From: Myxococcales bacterium
GTDB taxonomy: Bacteria > Myxococcota_A > Polyangia > Polyangiales > Polyangiaceae
Direction of reading: 5' to 3'
NCBI GenBank assembly: GCA_012514535.1
Contig: JAAZAA010000060.1
Location: 1-64,000 of the forward strand
DNA: 64,000 nt
In this document: positions 1 through 8,194 of the stretch, piece by piece
How positions within the stretch are numbered: position 1 is the first letter of the stretch
Layout of the letters: every line of letters begins with the position of its first letter
Notes under the pieces: model-generated
Told to the model about the DNA's origin: nothing
What the model saw: only the letters and a program-made list of their open reading frames with translations
Database searches by the model: none
Made by a program: the position numbers and the translations under genes

Positions 1-999
1 GCGGCTGGGCTCGGGGCCCACGTCGCGCAGCTCAGGCCGCTCCACGGCGGCGACGTCGAAGACGATGCCCTCGAGGCTCTTCGTGGAGCGCCCTGGTCGG
101 GACAAGCCCGCGGTGAGACTGCGGGCTTGTCCGATGCCCGCGCCGAGTCGCGGCGGACGTCCGCCGAAGCCGCCGCGCGTGGGGAGCGGTTGTCCCAGCT
201 CGTAGGCGTCCAGGGCGGCGGCGAGATCCTCCGCGGAGCGGAAGCGCCGGTTGGCGTCGCTGGAGAACGCGACGTCGAAGAGCTGCTGGAGGGCAGGCTC
301 CTTCACGCCCAGCTCGGCGATCGGGGTAGGGGGTGTGCGGGTGGCGGCGAGCAGCTCGGTCGAGCCATCGCCGGTGAACGGATACTCTCCGGTCACCGCG
401 AAGTAGAGGGTGACGCACAAACTCCACACGTCGTCCGCGGGGGTCGGCTCCTGACCCTGGAGCACCTCGGGGGACAACGCAGGGCCATAGGGCAGCGCAC
501 GGAGCCAGGTGAGCACCGGTGAGACGGGGCGCCCGACGGCCCGCTCGACCACCGCGGCGGGCGAAATTGCCGTATGACAACACCCCGCGGCGTGGAGCGC
601 CGTGAGGCTCCGCGCCATGCGCAACGTCCAGGCGACGGCTCGCGCGGGCGTCAGGGGCCCGTCTTCTTGCACGATGGTCGCCAGGCTGCGCCCGTGGGCC
701 AGCTCCGTGACCGCGGCTGCGCGATCGACGTCACAGCCCCCGGGGAGCTCCGCGGGAGGCACGCTCTCCTGGGTGTCGAGGACCCGCGCGAGGTGCGTCT
801 CCTCGAGGAGGCGCGCCTTGCGGAGTCGCTCCGCCTCTTCCGGTGACACCAGCGTGACGAGGACTCGATGGTCGGACCGTTCGTCCCAAGCGAGCCAGCT
901 TCTGCGGCTCACCCCGCGGAGGAATCGGTAGCGCCCGGCGAGAGGCGCGCGAGGTTCGGCGATGGCAGACTCGGCCGGCACAGGGTGAAACGCTAACAC
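1..999 (-). CDS. Hanks-type pseudokinase, N-terminal part (runs off window)
   Basis: The frame is open from a GTG at 999 (a second GTG lies at 981) to the window edge, so 333 residues are visible and the C-terminus is missing. Kinase-fold landmarks are present: GRYRFLRG at 22-29, LTALHAAG before the catalytic loop, SPEVL in place of APE, and DVWSLCVTLYF plus GEYPF for subdomain IX, then RFRSAEDL. Every catalytic motif is lost: no GxGxxG, Thr49 where the VAIK lysine belongs, HTAISPAA (142-149) instead of HRDLKPxN, and no DFG (VLTWLRA in that region). It is therefore expected not to phosphorylate and to act as a scaffold or sensor; this is inference. It is divergent from the gene at 1185, with 185 bases between. 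The choice between the two GTG starts is unsettled. Confidence 0.8.
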   Translation of the reverse strand, partial: MLAFHPVPAESAIAEPRAPLAGRYRFLRGVSRRSWLAWDERSDHRVLVTLVSPEEAERLRKARLLEETHLARVLDTQESVPPAELPGGCDVDRAAAVTELAHGRSLATIVQEDGPLTPARAVAWTLRMARSLTALHAAGCCHTAISPAAVVERAVGRPVSPVLTWLRALPYGPALSPEVLQGQEPTPADDVWSLCVTLYFAVTGEYPFTGDGSTELLAATRTPPTPIAELGVKEPALQQLFDVAFSSDANRRFRSAEDLAAALDAYELGQPLPTRGGFGGRPPRLGAGIGQARSLTAGLSRPGRSTKSLEGIVFDVAAVERPELRDVGPEPSR

Positions 1000-1184
1000 T
1001 TCTCGCAGCGCAGCGAGAGAGGCTGCCCACGGGCTCCTGGGCCGCGGATCGAAGGGAGGGGCGGTGACGGAGCACCTTCGCCCACCTCGGGCGCCTCATG
1101 GCGCAAAGTTGGCCCGGATCCTGGCCGCTGTGTATCCGAGAGGTTCGCCGCAGGCTGACACCACGGTGGTCCTCGGAGGTACCC

Positions 1185-1736
1185 ATGCATCCATCCGGAC
1201 TTCGCGCGCTCCGCTCCCCTTCGGTTGCCGTCGGGAACGGCTCCCCCACGTCCCGCGCCGACGCGACGCGGGCGGCGACCCTGGTCGTGATCGAGTTCTC
1301 CGCCTCCTGGCCGCGTTGGCTCAAGCCGACGCGCGGCGGAGACATGGCCGTCGTGGCGCAGCACTACGAAGGGCACCCGAGCTCCCTGGTCACCCAGGTG
1401 GCCAGTCGCACCCTCCGCCTCGAGGCGGTCGGTTGGCGCCTCGACGCGACGGTGCTGGTCTCGAACGGACGCACCGACCCCGACTCGGTCGCCTCGCGGG
1501 CGGTTCTGGCTCGAGGTCTCGCTGCCCGCTTGAAAGCCCGAGGACGTGGCGCCCTCGTGCTCACGGTGGACGAGCGGGCGGGACGTCGCGCCGCGCACAA
1601 CCTGCTCGCCTTGGCCGAGGCGCTGGCGTCTTCGGTGCGCGGCGCGGACGTGAGCCTGTGTGTGCGGGTCGGCGACGAGCTGAGCACCATCGCGGCGCCG
1701 CCGGAGGCGGACGCGGTCGTGTCTCGGGCGGGCTGA
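1185..1736 (+). CDS. Hypothetical protein, 183 aa
   Basis: I do not recognise this family. The ATG at 1185 is chosen because GGAGG lies about six bases upstream; the frame stays open further upstream to 1098 but without a good ribosome site. The product has no signal peptide or membrane segment. It begins with a basic, Ser/Arg-rich stretch and continues with alternating strands and Ala-rich helices (for example LVVIEFSASWPRW, ALVLTVDERAGRRAAHNL and ADVSLCVRVGDELSTI), which suggests a compact alpha/beta cytoplasmic domain. It is followed after 43 bases by mutS2 on the same strand. Third-codon GC is high, which supports real coding. Confidence 0.6.
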   Translation: MHPSGLRALRSPSVAVGNGSPTSRADATRAATLVVIEFSASWPRWLKPTRGGDMAVVAQHYEGHPSSLVTQVASRTLRLEAVGWRLDATVLVSNGRTDPDSVASRAVLARGLAARLKARGRGALVLTVDERAGRRAAHNLLALAEALASSVRGADVSLCVRVGDELSTIAAPPEADAVVSRAG

Positions 1737-1779
1737 GGCGCAGGACATCCCACCTCATCCGTGCCATAGATCGCGCCCC

Positions 1780-4227
1780 ATGGCGGCCCGTTCGGACATG
1801 GTGAGGTCCCCGGAAGACGGAACGGAGAGCCCGCGCGACCGCCAGCTCGCGGAGCGGACGCTGCGGGACCTCGAATGGGGCGAGCTCCTGGAGGGCATCG
1901 CCGGTCGGTGCACGACGAGCGTCGGGGCGGCCGCGGTCCGGGAGCTGCGCCCGCTCCCCAACGAGGTGGCGGCGCGGCGCCAGTGGGCGGTGAGCTCGGA
2001 CGTGCTCGAGCTGTCCCGACTCGGGACGCAGCTGCCTCCGCTGAACCTCCCCGAGGTGACCGGGGCGATCCAACGCATCGCACGCGGAGGGGTCGGATCC
2101 GGGCTCGAGCTGCACCAGATCCGTCAGGGGTTGCGGGCCGTGGCCGAGCTGGGGCGTTTCGTGGCCCAGCACGCGGAGACGGCGCCCGCCTTGGCCGAGC
2201 ACCTCGCCACGGATCCGTCGCTTCGCTTTCTCCGCGAGGAGCTCGATCGATGCATCGAGGACGGTGGAGCGGTGCTCGACCGGGCGTCGGCTGAGCTGGC
2301 GCGCGCTCGACAGCAGGTCGGCGTGTTGCGCCAGCGCATCAAGGCTCGGCTCGGCGAGCTCATCGGACGCTACCGTGAGGCGCTCCAGGATACGTTCATC
2401 GCGGAGCGAGACGGTCGCTATGTGCTGCCGGTGCGCGCGGACGCGCCGTTCCGCGTCCACGGCATCGTGCTCGGCTCCAGCGGATCCGGGGCGACCCTCT
2501 ACGTGGAGCCTCAGGAGATCGCCGAGCTCGGCAACCGCTTGAAGGTGGCCGAAGCGGAGGTGGAGCTCGAGGAAGCGCGCGTGCTCGCGCAGCTCAGCGA
2601 GGCCATCGCGCCGAGCGCCCCGGCGCTGCTCGACGCTCTCGACGCCTGCGCCAGGGCGGATGCCCTCCGGGCCATGGAGCTCTACGCCCGCGCCGTGGGC
2701 GCGCGCATGCTGCGCTGGGGCGCGGCGGGGTGTGTGGTCTTGGAGAGCGCGCGACACCCCTTGCTCGCGCTCCAGGGGATCTCCGTCGTGCCGAACGATC
2801 TCTCCCTCCAGGAAGGGCGGGGGCTCGTCCTGTCGGGGCCGAACGCGGGGGGGAAGACGGTGGCCCTCAAGTGCTTGGGGTTGGCGGCCCTGGCCCAGGC
2901 GAGCGGGCTCCCCTTTCCCGCGGCGGAGGATTCGTCCTGTGGGTTCTTCGAGGCCGTGTTCAGCGACATCGGTGATGATCAGTCGCTCGCGCGATCGCTG
3001 TCGACGTTCAGCGGGCACATCGAGACGGTGCGCGACATCGTCGAGCGCGCCGGGCCCGGCGTGCTCGTCCTCTTCGACGAGCTCGCAGGAGGCACGGACC
3101 CCGAGGAGGGCGCGGCGCTGGCCGTGGCTCTGCTCGAAGACTTGGTGGCGCGGCGCGCCGCCGTCGCCGTCACCACCCACTACGAACGCCTGAAAGAGCT
3201 CGGCGCCGAGTCCGAGTCCGTGGATAACGCCGCCGTCGGGTTCGATTTCGATCGACTGGAGCCGACATTTCGACTCGAGCTCGGCCGCCCCGGCGCCTCC
3301 AGCGCCCTGGCCGTCGCGCAGAGACACGGCCTGTCCTCGTCGATCCTGGGTCGGGCCGCGTCGCTCTTGCCGGAGGTGAGCCAGCGCCGCGAGAAGCTGC
3401 TGCGCGAGCTCGAGAACAAACAAGTGGAGCTCGAGGCCCTGCGGGCGCAGGTGGAGGCGGAGAAGGAGCGCCAGGCGGAGCTGGCGCGCAGCCTCGAGCT
3501 CGAACGGCAGCGGCGCGAGGAGCGTGAGCGACGCGAGCTGTCCCGGGCAGGCGAGGAACTGTCGCGCACCGTGCGCGAGGCCCGCGCCGAGGTGCAGCGG
3601 GTGCTCAAGGGCCTGAGCAAGCAGGTGCGGGACCGACAGGAGCTGAGGCAGGCCGAGCGCACCATCGACGAGGCGGCCCGCTTGGTGGCGCTCGGCAGCG
3701 AGCTCGACCGCCGCACCCGTACGGGAGCGACGTTGCCTTCGCCGGTCGAGCTGGCGGTGGGGCACCGCGTCCGCGTCCGCGGCATGAACACGATCGCGGA
3801 GGTGATCGAGCCCCCCGAGCGGGGTCAGGTGCGGGTCCTGGCGGGGGTGATGAAGCTGACGGTCGGCGTCGATCAGGTGGAGCTGGTCGACTCGAGCTCG
3901 AGCCGACGGAACACGCCCGTGGAGCGCCCTCGCACCGGTCGGCTCGCGACGGACGTGCAGGAGCTCGTGACGCCTCCGCGCACGGAGGACGTGACCCTCG
4001 ATCTGCGAGGAGAGCGGGTCGAGGCCGGGCTGGGCTTGCTGGACGAGTTCATCGACACCCTGCTGCGGCGCGGCGAGAACGTCGGGTACGTCCTCCACGG
4101 CCACGGCTCCGGCGCCATGAAGAACGCCGTGCGCAGCCACCTGAGGGAGCTGGGCATCATCCGCCTCGCGCGCCCCGCCGAGCGCGACGAAGGGGGAGAC
4201 GCGTTCACCGTCTTCTGGCTGAGCTGA
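1780..4227 (+). CDS. mutS2: MutS2 family ATPase with C-terminal Smr nuclease domain
   Basis: This is an 815-residue MutS2, close to the usual 780-800. It lacks the mismatch-recognition N-terminal domains of MutS and starts with the core/clamp region. The ABC-type ATPase has Walker A GPNAGGKT at about 353-360, the signature-like SLSTFSGHI and Walker B VLVLFDELAGGTDP. A long charged coiled coil follows (about 540-660). A KOW-like segment comes next, then a C-terminal Smr domain (about 736-815) with LDLRG and HGHGSG. Family members suppress recombination or rescue collided ribosomes by cutting DNA or splitting ribosomes; which applies here cannot be read from sequence. The start is ATG 1780; a second Met lies seven codons in. 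It ends facing the lipoprotein gene at 4283. Confidence 0.95.
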   Translation: MAARSDMVRSPEDGTESPRDRQLAERTLRDLEWGELLEGIAGRCTTSVGAAAVRELRPLPNEVAARRQWAVSSDVLELSRLGTQLPPLNLPEVTGAIQRIARGGVGSGLELHQIRQGLRAVAELGRFVAQHAETAPALAEHLATDPSLRFLREELDRCIEDGGAVLDRASAELARARQQVGVLRQRIKARLGELIGRYREALQDTFIAERDGRYVLPVRADAPFRVHGIVLGSSGSGATLYVEPQEIAELGNRLKVAEAEVELEEARVLAQLSEAIAPSAPALLDALDACARADALRAMELYARAVGARMLRWGAAGCVVLESARHPLLALQGISVVPNDLSLQEGRGLVLSGPNAGGKTVALKCLGLAALAQASGLPFPAAEDSSCGFFEAVFSDIGDDQSLARSLSTFSGHIETVRDIVERAGPGVLVLFDELAGGTDPEEGAALAVALLEDLVARRAAVAVTTHYERLKELGAESESVDNAAVGFDFDRLEPTFRLELGRPGASSALAVAQRHGLSSSILGRAASLLPEVSQRREKLLRELENKQVELEALRAQVEAEKERQAELARSLELERQRREERERRELSRAGEELSRTVREARAEVQRVLKGLSKQVRDRQELRQAERTIDEAARLVALGSELDRRTRTGATLPSPVELAVGHRVRVRGMNTIAEVIEPPERGQVRVLAGVMKLTVGVDQVELVDSSSSRRNTPVERPRTGRLATDVQELVTPPRTEDVTLDLRGERVEAGLGLLDEFIDTLLRRGENVGYVLHGHGSGAMKNAVRSHLRELGIIRLARPAERDEGGDAFTVFWLS

Positions 4228-4282
4228 CGTCGCGAGGCGCCCCGTCTGGGGTCCCTTGCCGACCCCTGCAGAGGAACGCCGA

Positions 4283-5317
4283 TCAGGGCTCGAACCCGAC
4301 GGGTTCGCTGGGTGGGGGCGCCGCGGGTGGGGGCGGGGCCGGCTTCGGAGCTGGCTTCGCAGGGGGAGGCGGCGCCGCGGGCTTCGTTGAGGCGGCGGGC
4401 TTCGACGCGGCGGGCTTGCGCGTCGCCGGAGAGCGCTTCGGGGGTGCAGGCTTCGCGCTGGGCGAGGCGATCTCTTCTGCGGGGGCGTCCGCCGCGGGAG
4501 CGGACCTGTCGAAGGCACCGCCGGAGCTGTCGGTCGCTTGCACCAAGCCGTCGAGCAGGCCCGTGGTCGCGAGCAGCTGCTCCTCGGCCCGTTCGCGCAT
4601 GTAGGCGAGCACCCGCTTGGCGTCTTCGAGGTTGCGCTTCACTTCGTGGAACTTGGTGATGTCGCGCACGAAGACCTCATCGGCGCGATCCCGGAGCCCG
4701 TCGAGCCGCCGTTCGAGGCGCTCGATGCGCGCGCCGTTCTCGTCGAGGAGCGTGCGCAGGGACACGAGCTCGTTGCTCACCTTCTCCACAGGCTCGGTGA
4801 GCTTGCGCATCGTCTCGTCCCGGGTCTCTGGCCGCGTCCGGAGCACGGCGGCGGGCGGTTTGTCCTCGCCCCCTGCGCTCACCTGCAGCTTCATGATGCG
4901 TCCCTCGTCGGCCAGGTCGCGCACCCGCGTGCGCACGTGCTCGACGAGGACCTCGTCGGGGAGATCCCTGCCGACCCCGAGCCCGTCGGCGAGCCCGTGT
5001 CGCGCGGTGAGCAGCCGCTCCGGCGTGGTCGCCATCGCGACCTGCGTCTCGTACAGCTCCAGGAAGAACTGGTCGTACTCGGGGTTCCCGGACGCGTAGT
5101 ACTGGCCCTGGGCGACCGGCGTCGGGCCGTTGTTCACGAACACCCCGCAGCCGACGTTCGTTGCCCCGACCGCGACGACGAAGAGGAGCGCGGACCCCAG
5201 GGCGACGAGCGGCCTGCCGCGGGGCGAGCCCTCCAGAGGGCGAAGCGAGCGGCGCTCTCGCCGCCTTCCGACGTACCAGCGGCGTCGCGAGGATCCGTGC
5301 GTCACATGACCTGTCAT
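4283..5317 (-). CDS. Secreted coiled-coil lipoprotein-like protein with Lys/Pro/Ala-rich tail
   Basis: 344 residues. ATG 5317 overlaps the stop of the preceding gene (ATGA, 5314-5317), which indicates translational coupling. An arginine-rich N-terminus precedes a hydrophobic segment (LVALGSALLFVVAVGATNVG) that ends in a Cys, an unusual but plausible lipobox. The middle is a long charged coiled coil (from about KLTEPVEKVSNELVSLRTLL to ERAEEQLLATTGLL). The last ~80 residues are KPA/PPP-rich, of the kind that can span periplasm or bind peptidoglycan. No enzymatic domain is visible. It is the third gene of comF - membrane protein - this gene. A 7-bp-stem inverted repeat at 4291-4307 sits at its 3' end inside the coding sequence. 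Confidence 0.75.
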   Translation of the reverse strand: MTGHVTHGSSRRRWYVGRRRERRSLRPLEGSPRGRPLVALGSALLFVVAVGATNVGCGVFVNNGPTPVAQGQYYASGNPEYDQFFLELYETQVAMATTPERLLTARHGLADGLGVGRDLPDEVLVEHVRTRVRDLADEGRIMKLQVSAGGEDKPPAAVLRTRPETRDETMRKLTEPVEKVSNELVSLRTLLDENGARIERLERRLDGLRDRADEVFVRDITKFHEVKRNLEDAKRVLAYMRERAEEQLLATTGLLDGLVQATDSSGGAFDRSAPAADAPAEEIASPSAKPAPPKRSPATRKPAASKPAASTKPAAPPPPAKPAPKPAPPPPAAPPPSEPVGFEP

Positions 5318-6969
5318 CGAGGACACTCCAGAGCCGTGCCCCACAGCTCCCAACGCTGTCCGGCTCGAACGATGTAGAAGGCCGCCGCCCGGCGATCCGC
5401 GCCCGCCCAGGGGGCCCCTTGACCGGACTCCACGTCCGCCGGTGCCGCCGCGAGCGGAGGACCGACGGGGGCGAGGTCGCGATCGAGGGTCTGCAGCCAG
5501 ATCCGATGTTTGCCCTTCTCTCCCTGCGTCCACTGCAGGAGCCAACCGCCGCCGGGGAGCGCCGTGGCTGCCGGAGAGAGCGTCGAGGCGGATTCGCTCA
5601 GCCCTTCGGGGACGAAGGTCCTCGAGGTCGCAGGCAGCTGACCGAGGGGCGCGCGGGACAGCTCGATGCGCCAGGGGCGATCCGACGCCGCCCGGCTCGC
5701 GAAGGTCACCAAGACCTCCTCTTCGCCGACGCTCGGGCTCGGAGTTCCGAACTCCTTGGCCTCGCTCGCGATCTTCGTCACGGAGCCGCGCGCTCGCCCC
5801 CGCCCATCCAACAGACCGACCATGATGTCCCCGTCGAGCCCCCCTCGTCGCCAGGTCGCCAGCGCCCCCGAGCTGCCCAGGGGTTCGGCCCGCGGCGATG
5901 TGTTCTGGGGGGCGGCGGCGTCTTGCCAGAGGAACTCGGTGTTCTCGCCCAGGCGCACCTGAAACCCGCGCTCTCCGGCGCTCAGGTGAGCGATCCCAGC
6001 GCTCAGGGCAACGAGCCCACCGTTGTCGTCCTTTCCCTGGGCGCGGCTGGTGGCGAAGCTGCTCCCGCCATCCGCCCGGCTCAGGGGCAGCACCCCGAGG
6101 ACCTTCTCGGAGCCCTCCTCGGAGAACGCCCGCGCGGCGTCGAGGGTCACCGGGTCCAGGGTGAGCCCGACCGCCTCCGTCGTGCTCGCCGCGTAGCCGA
6201 GGGCGACGCGGCCGCTCCCGTCTTGTCGGATCGCCAGCGGGACGCCGAGGTGCACCGCGTCCGCCAACTTCCGCCCGGCGCTGGAGCCGCCGCTGGAGAG
6301 AGTGCAAGCGCGCACGGGCGGTGGCTCTGCGGCGGGAGCGCTCGCCGCGGCCGTCTTCTCCTCGGTGCCCGCGTCGGAGCGCAGCGTCTTCCAGGCGAGC
6401 AACGCCACCACGGCGGCGCCCGCGGCGACGGCCATCCACTTCGCGCCGCCAGCGGGGAGCCATGGCGGAGACGACGGCGCCGTGCTCGGGGGCGCCGACG
6501 TGAGCGGAGTGCTGCTCCGCGAGGGGACACTGCTCCGGGACGGGGTGCGACTCCAGGAAGGAGCGTGGGGCGCGGCGCCGACGGGCCTTGGCCCGGGCTC
6601 GGACGACCGGCGCCGGGTGCGCGGGATGTCGTCCTGCTCCGCGCCGTGATGGGCGGTCGGAGACGTCGCGGGGATCGAGTCATGGGCCGGCTCCCGAGGA
6701 TCGGGCGGCACCGGAGGGCGCGTGATGGGGCGTTGTCCCGGGACACCTCGGGGCGGGGGCGGCACCGCTCCCGGGGGCCGTAACGTCTCCGTCGCGGAGA
6801 CCTGCCCGAGCTCCACCAAGGTGGGCAGCGGGGGACGCAGGCGCGGCGCAGGTGCGTGAGCGCCGGGGCCTCGGGGCTGCTCCTGGCTCGGGTCGGATCG
6901 CCGCTCTCGAGTGCCCTGCTCCGGCAGGGGCGGTGAGCCCGGGGCGCGCGGTTGGTTCGGATCGGTCAC
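5314..6969 (-). CDS. Proline-rich single-pass membrane protein with secreted beta-rich domain
   Basis: 551 residues from a GTG at 6969 that overlaps the comF stop (GTGA), so the longer frame reaching 7083 is not needed. Residues 1-175 are Pro/Ser/Arg-rich and disordered. One transmembrane helix (WMAVAAGAAVVALLAWKTL, about 180-200) follows. The C-terminal ~330 residues have repeated Gly/Asp-turn strand patterns such as GSGRVALGYA, GDIMVGLLDGRGR and GGGWLLQWTQG, like a beta-propeller. The topology predicts a cytoplasmic disordered arm and an outside sensor or binding domain. No catalytic motif was found. It is translationally coupled on both sides, to comF upstream and to the coiled-coil lipoprotein downstream. 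Confidence 0.8.
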   Translation of the reverse strand: MTDPNQPRAPGSPPLPEQGTRERRSDPSQEQPRGPGAHAPAPRLRPPLPTLVELGQVSATETLRPPGAVPPPPRGVPGQRPITRPPVPPDPREPAHDSIPATSPTAHHGAEQDDIPRTRRRSSEPGPRPVGAAPHAPSWSRTPSRSSVPSRSSTPLTSAPPSTAPSSPPWLPAGGAKWMAVAAGAAVVALLAWKTLRSDAGTEEKTAAASAPAAEPPPVRACTLSSGGSSAGRKLADAVHLGVPLAIRQDGSGRVALGYAASTTEAVGLTLDPVTLDAARAFSEEGSEKVLGVLPLSRADGGSSFATSRAQGKDDNGGLVALSAGIAHLSAGERGFQVRLGENTEFLWQDAAAPQNTSPRAEPLGSSGALATWRRGGLDGDIMVGLLDGRGRARGSVTKIASEAKEFGTPSPSVGEEEVLVTFASRAASDRPWRIELSRAPLGQLPATSRTFVPEGLSESASTLSPAATALPGGGWLLQWTQGEKGKHRIWLQTLDRDLAPVGPPLAAAPADVESGQGAPWAGADRRAAAFYIVRAGQRWELWGTALECPR

Positions 6970-7634
6970 GGAAACCGGAGGCTGGGAGGGAGCAGTCGTG
7001 CCGTGGGTCCGTCTTGCCCCGCAAGGGCAACGGTCATCACGCCATGCACTATAGCGCCCGCGCGTCGCAGGCAAAGAACGCACTCTCGCACGGTCGCGCC
7101 GGTGGTGGTCACATCGTCCACCAACATCACGGGGCTCCTCGGGACGTTCGTCGCCACGAACGCCTCACGAACGTTGTCGCGTCGCGCCACGCCCCCGAGG
7201 CGAGCTTGCGCTGCCGTGTCGCGCGTGCGCCGCAGGACGTCGGTGTGGACGGGTGTGTTCGAACGATGACCTAGGGCGCGGGCGATGAGCGCCGCCTGGT
7301 TGTAGCCGCGCGCGGCGAGCCGGCGAGGATGCAAGGGCACGGGCACGAGGATCCCATGTGGGGCGATGAAGGGCGCGAGGTGGTCATGGAGGACGCACCC
7401 GAGGGTCGAGGCCCACCGCGTCTCGTCCCGGTACTTCAGCCGCTGAATCAGCTCGCTGATGCGGCCCGCGTAGGGCGCGGCGGACCAGCCGTGGACGCCC
7501 GCGAGCTCCCAGCGGAGCCCGGGCACGCTGCGACAGGAGGAACACTGGGCGCTCCGGGACGGCGCTCCGCATCGAGCGCAGCGCCCGACCCAGGCGTCGT
7601 GCGCTCGGGCCCACGCGAGATGAACGGATCGCAC
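6966..7634 (-). CDS. comF: ComF-family amidophosphoribosyltransferase-like protein
   Basis: 222 residues from a GTG at 7634. The N-terminus has a CxxC pair set (CARCGAP and CSSC), as in ComF zinc fingers. Then come the family landmarks LIQRLKYRDE, VPVPLHPRRLAARGYNQA and the PRPP-binding loop VMLVDDVTTTGATV. ComF proteins assist DNA uptake or post-uptake processing in naturally competent bacteria, and homologues are widespread in non-competent ones. Its stop overlaps the next gene's start (GTGA), which places it at the head of a three-gene coupled unit with two envelope proteins. No other competence genes are in the window, so a competence role is not shown. Confidence 0.92.
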   Translation of the reverse strand: MRSVHLAWARAHDAWVGRCARCGAPSRSAQCSSCRSVPGLRWELAGVHGWSAAPYAGRISELIQRLKYRDETRWASTLGCVLHDHLAPFIAPHGILVPVPLHPRRLAARGYNQAALIARALGHRSNTPVHTDVLRRTRDTAAQARLGGVARRDNVREAFVATNVPRSPVMLVDDVTTTGATVRECVLCLRRAGAIVHGVMTVALAGQDGPTARLLPPSLRFP

Positions 7635-7697
7635 GGCGCGTCCATCGGCCCGGCGCCGGTCATCGTTGCGTGGTCGGTGACGTTCGGCCCGACGTCC

Positions 7698-8099
7698 TCA
7701 GCCGATGCCCAACAGCTTGCTCATGGAGAGCTCGTCCGCGGGCGTGAACGGATACTGATCGAACTCCGAGCTCCACACCCACTTGAACGCGTGCACGTTC
7801 GCTTCGCGAGGCTCTCCCTCTGCGATCACGCACTCGTACAGGTAGAGATCGACGACGTAGTGATCGTAGGGATGGCTCACGAAGCTGATGAGCTGCCGCA
7901 CCTCCACGTCGACGTCGAGGCGATGCTTCACCTCGCGCTTGAGGGCGAGCTCGTCGTCTTCCCCGCGCTCCACGCGACCGCCCGGGAACTCCCAGAGGAG
8001 GGGCAACACGGCGCTCGGGCGCCGCTGCGTGATGAGGTAGCGCCCCTCTCGTTCGATGACGGCGGCCACCACTCGTATCGTCTTGTGTTTCTCTATCAT
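7698..8099 (-). CDS. Nudix-fold protein with degenerate Nudix box
   Basis: 133 residues, the normal size for a MutT-like domain. It starts MIEKHKTIRVVAAVI and keeps the usual RYLITQRR and WEFPGGRVERGE. The Nudix box (40-63) has G40, E47, R55 and E56. The metal-binding EExG that should follow is HRLD: His59, Arg60 and Asp62 replace Glu, Glu and Gly. Typical family members cleave nucleoside diphosphate-X compounds; the changes would be expected to weaken or abolish magnesium-dependent hydrolysis. It could have become a ligand-binding protein. It lies 63 bases downstream of comF's start on the same strand and is not obviously coupled to it. Confidence 0.88.
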   Translation of the reverse strand: MIEKHKTIRVVAAVIEREGRYLITQRRPSAVLPLLWEFPGGRVERGEDDELALKREVKHRLDVDVEVRQLISFVSHPYDHYVVDLYLYECVIAEGEPREANVHAFKWVWSSEFDQYPFTPADELSMSKLLGIG

Positions 8100-8194
8100 C
8101 GGCGGGCTTCGGACCTCTCCGCGCGCCCCGACCCGCGAACAGCCGTCGGGCCTGTGGGGGGCGCCCCGAGGTACTCCGGGGCGACCCGGGGCGC

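Noticed and set aside
4291..4307. CGAACCC-GAC-GGGTTCG palindrome resembling a tRNA T-arm
   Set aside because: It codes for the end of the coiled-coil lipoprotein, and no tRNA cloverleaf surrounds it.
1561..4518. 985-residue minus-strand frame across mutS2
   Set aside because: It is the shadow of mutS2, whose motifs are unmistakable on the plus strand.
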